DNA of 64,000 nt, from NCBI GenBank assembly GCA_028285035.1, contig JANQQF010000135.1:1-64000 (forward strand). Direction: 5' to 3'. Positions 62,571 to 64,000 of this stretch are shown piece after piece. Made by a program: the position numbers and the translations under genes. Below the pieces are notes generated by a model. That model was not told the DNA's origin and did not search any database. It worked only from the letters and a program-made list of their open reading frames with translations. The stretch is from Phycisphaerae bacterium. GTDB lineage: Bacteria; Chloroflexota; Anaerolineae; 4572-78; J111. Within the stretch, counting starts at the first letter, position 1. Each line of letters opens with the position of its first letter.

Positions 62571-63938
62571 TTATTGACCGTTTAGCTCCATTATTAGCTT
62601 TTGTTGAGTTAGATCAAGACATTGTCGGAAAATCTCAATCATTTCATCAATCTGCTCTCGGGAAATGATTAATGGTGGTGAAAAGGCCATTGTGTCCGAG
62701 ACAGGGCGCGAAATCAGGCCATTATCAAGACAGTGCCTGAAGCAAAGCTTGCCCGCCTTGCCAACTGGCTCAAAGCGGCGACGGGTGGTCTTGTCCGCAA
62801 TCATTTCAACCCCAGCAATCAAGCCTCGCCCACGTACATCGCCCACCAACGGGTGATCCTTCAACTCGGCCATTCGCCTTTGGAAATAGTCGCCCGTATC
62901 ATTCGCTACTTTGGCGATGATTCCCTCCTCTTCCAACAGACGAATGTTCTCCAACGCCACCGCCGCTGACACGGGATGACCTGAGTAGGTGAAGCCGTGG
63001 TTGAAGCCAATGTTGCTTTCGAGCAAACCGCTCATCACTCGGTCGCTGACCAACGCCCCCGAAATGGGAATGTAACCAGATGATAATCCCTTGGCCATTG
63101 CGATGAAGTCGGGCTGGAGATCATACAACTCGGAGGCGAACCAAGCCCCCACGCGACCAAAGCCGGTAATCACCTCGTCGATGGATAGCAGGACATCGTA
63201 CTCTTCGCAAATTCGGACAATTTCCGGCCAGTAGCTCGCGGGTGGCATCATCACCCCGCCCCCCGCTGGAATGGGATCACCGTGGAAGGCGGCTACATTT
63301 TCTGGGCCAAGCTCAAGGATTTTTTGTTCCAACAGCCGAGCCGTTTCCAAGCCAAACTGTTCAAAATCGGTGGAGCCGCCCTTGTGATAATAATCGACCC
63401 CTTCAATGTGATGGAACCCAGGCAATGGCAAATCGGTTGTCGGATGCATATAGTCAAAGCCGCACAAACTGGCCCCAACCATCGTGGAGCCGTGGTAGCT
63501 GCCGAGGCGACTGATGATGGCCTTCTTTGATGGCTGCCCCACCACCTCCCAATAGACCCGAGCCATCCGCATAATCGTGTCGTTGGCCTCCGAGCCAGAG
63601 TTGGCAAAGAAGATGTGGTTGAGATTGTCTGGAGCCAATGCGGTGATCTTTGCAGCGAGTTTGGCGACTGGAGCCGTGGTCGATTGAAAAAAGGTGTTGT
63701 AATAAGGCAGCTTGCTCATTTGCTGCTGGGCCGCTGTCATCAACTCCTCACGCCCATAGCCGATATTCACACACCATAGTCCAGCCATCCCATCGATATA
63801 ACGTTTGCCATTTTCATCAAACACATAAATGCCCTGGCCCTCCGCAATCACCAACACCCCTTCATCCTTGAGTTGCTGAATATTGTTGAACGGGTGGATA
63901 TGGTGGGCCGCATCCAACTCACTAATCATCTGCTGCAT
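62571..63938 (-). CDS. Class III PLP aminotransferase (omega-amino acid:pyruvate-like)
   Basis: A 455-aa fold-type I aminotransferase of the class III group. The SGSEANDTIMRMARVYW segment, IDEVITGFGRVG and the PLP Lys K283 (AMAKGLSSGYIPISG) are clear. Such enzymes transfer the amino group from beta-alanine, GABA, taurine or putrescine to pyruvate; the exact donor is open. GGAG is 8 nt before the ATG at 63938. It is the last complete gene in the window. Confidence 0.92.
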   Translation of the reverse strand: MQQMISELDAAHHIHPFNNIQQLKDEGVLVIAEGQGIYVFDENGKRYIDGMAGLWCVNIGYGREELMTAAQQQMSKLPYYNTFFQSTTAPVAKLAAKITALAPDNLNHIFFANSGSEANDTIMRMARVYWEVVGQPSKKAIISRLGSYHGSTMVGASLCGFDYMHPTTDLPLPGFHHIEGVDYYHKGGSTDFEQFGLETARLLEQKILELGPENVAAFHGDPIPAGGGVMMPPASYWPEIVRICEEYDVLLSIDEVITGFGRVGAWFASELYDLQPDFIAMAKGLSSGYIPISGALVSDRVMSGLLESNIGFNHGFTYSGHPVSAAVALENIRLLEEEGIIAKVANDTGDYFQRRMAELKDHPLVGDVRGRGLIAGVEMIADKTTRRRFEPVGKAGKLCFRHCLDNGLISRPVSDTMAFSPPLIISREQIDEMIEIFRQCLDLTQQKLIMELNGQ

Positions 63939-64000
63939 CGTGGTTTCTCCTTTAATTCGTTGTCTTGTTTAGGTAACAAAATCGCGTCGCAGATTGTACC

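Overview
This 64 kb window looks like a chromosomal segment of a Chloroflexota bacterium, probably Anaerolineae or Ardenticatenia-like. The call is by inference: no rRNA or ribosomal-protein marker is present. It rests on Thr/Pro-rich linkers in a secreted protease lipoprotein and a membrane protein, a CHAT protease with a short N-terminal helical hairpin, a DinG-type helicase fused to an exonuclease, an F420-type luciferase-like oxidoreductase and many small housekeeping enzymes at roughly 48-50% GC. I found no tRNA, rRNA, CRISPR array, transposase or prophage genes.

Layout. 0.1-4.9 kb (minus): a secreted von Willebrand A protein with a huge insertion, a sulfatase and a DinB protein. 5.3-13.2 kb (minus): a seven-gene MarR-led operon encoding two paralogous cytosolic reductive-dehalogenase-like Fe-S proteins, an arylsulfotransferase-like beta-propeller, a second sulfatase, a PAPS-type sulfotransferase and a lactonase-like amidohydrolase. 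A consensus promoter followed at once by a perfect 22-bp palindrome precedes it. 13.3-19.4 kb (minus): a CHAT protease with an unknown partner, a lipoprotein serine protease with TPRs, and a truncated GAF gene. 19.7-23.7 kb (plus): an FAD oxidoreductase, two SDRs (one without its catalytic Tyr) and a luciferase-like oxidoreductase. 23.8-29.7 kb (minus): creatininase-like, alcohol-dehydrogenase-like, three NTF2-like proteins, an alpha/beta hydrolase and an AraC regulator. 29.8-31.6 kb (plus): an apparently leaderless ArsR-SRPBCC pair, a small membrane protein and a DUF1801/YdeI protein with a CDGSH Fe-S motif. 32.2-40.1 kb (plus): nitronate monooxygenase, adenine deaminase, VOC, HD hydrolase, a nucleoside-phosphorylase-like protein, DinB and NTF2-like genes. 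40.1-46.3 kb (minus): VOC, membrane protein, AraC, an RlmM-like methyltransferase with a probable frameshifted start, then a GntR-controlled operon of an M42-like hydrolase and 4-hydroxybenzoate hydroxylase (pobA). 46.5-64 kb: membrane proteins, an unusual BMP-like binding protein, a cNMP-binding protein, dinG, efp (Arg-type tip), two orphan response regulators, a ModE-like regulator, a hisG-hisD-hisC operon and a class III aminotransferase.

How the genes fit together. The MarR operon combines desulfation, sulfo-transfer and corrinoid Fe-S dehalogenase-like chemistry in one transcription unit with operon-internal start/stop overlap. My leading hypothesis is a catabolic pathway for sulfated and/or halogenated aromatics (for example halophenol sulfates), with pobA further along the chromosome supplying an entry to the protocatechuate route. 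This is inference; nothing here shows the substrate. Other points worth following are the CHAT protease with its unknown partner, three matching promoter-like elements upstream of unrelated minus-strand genes, operators that sit inside promoter spacers of the GntR and ArsR genes, and a 27-bp hairpin whose G-U pairs show it acts as RNA on the minus strand.
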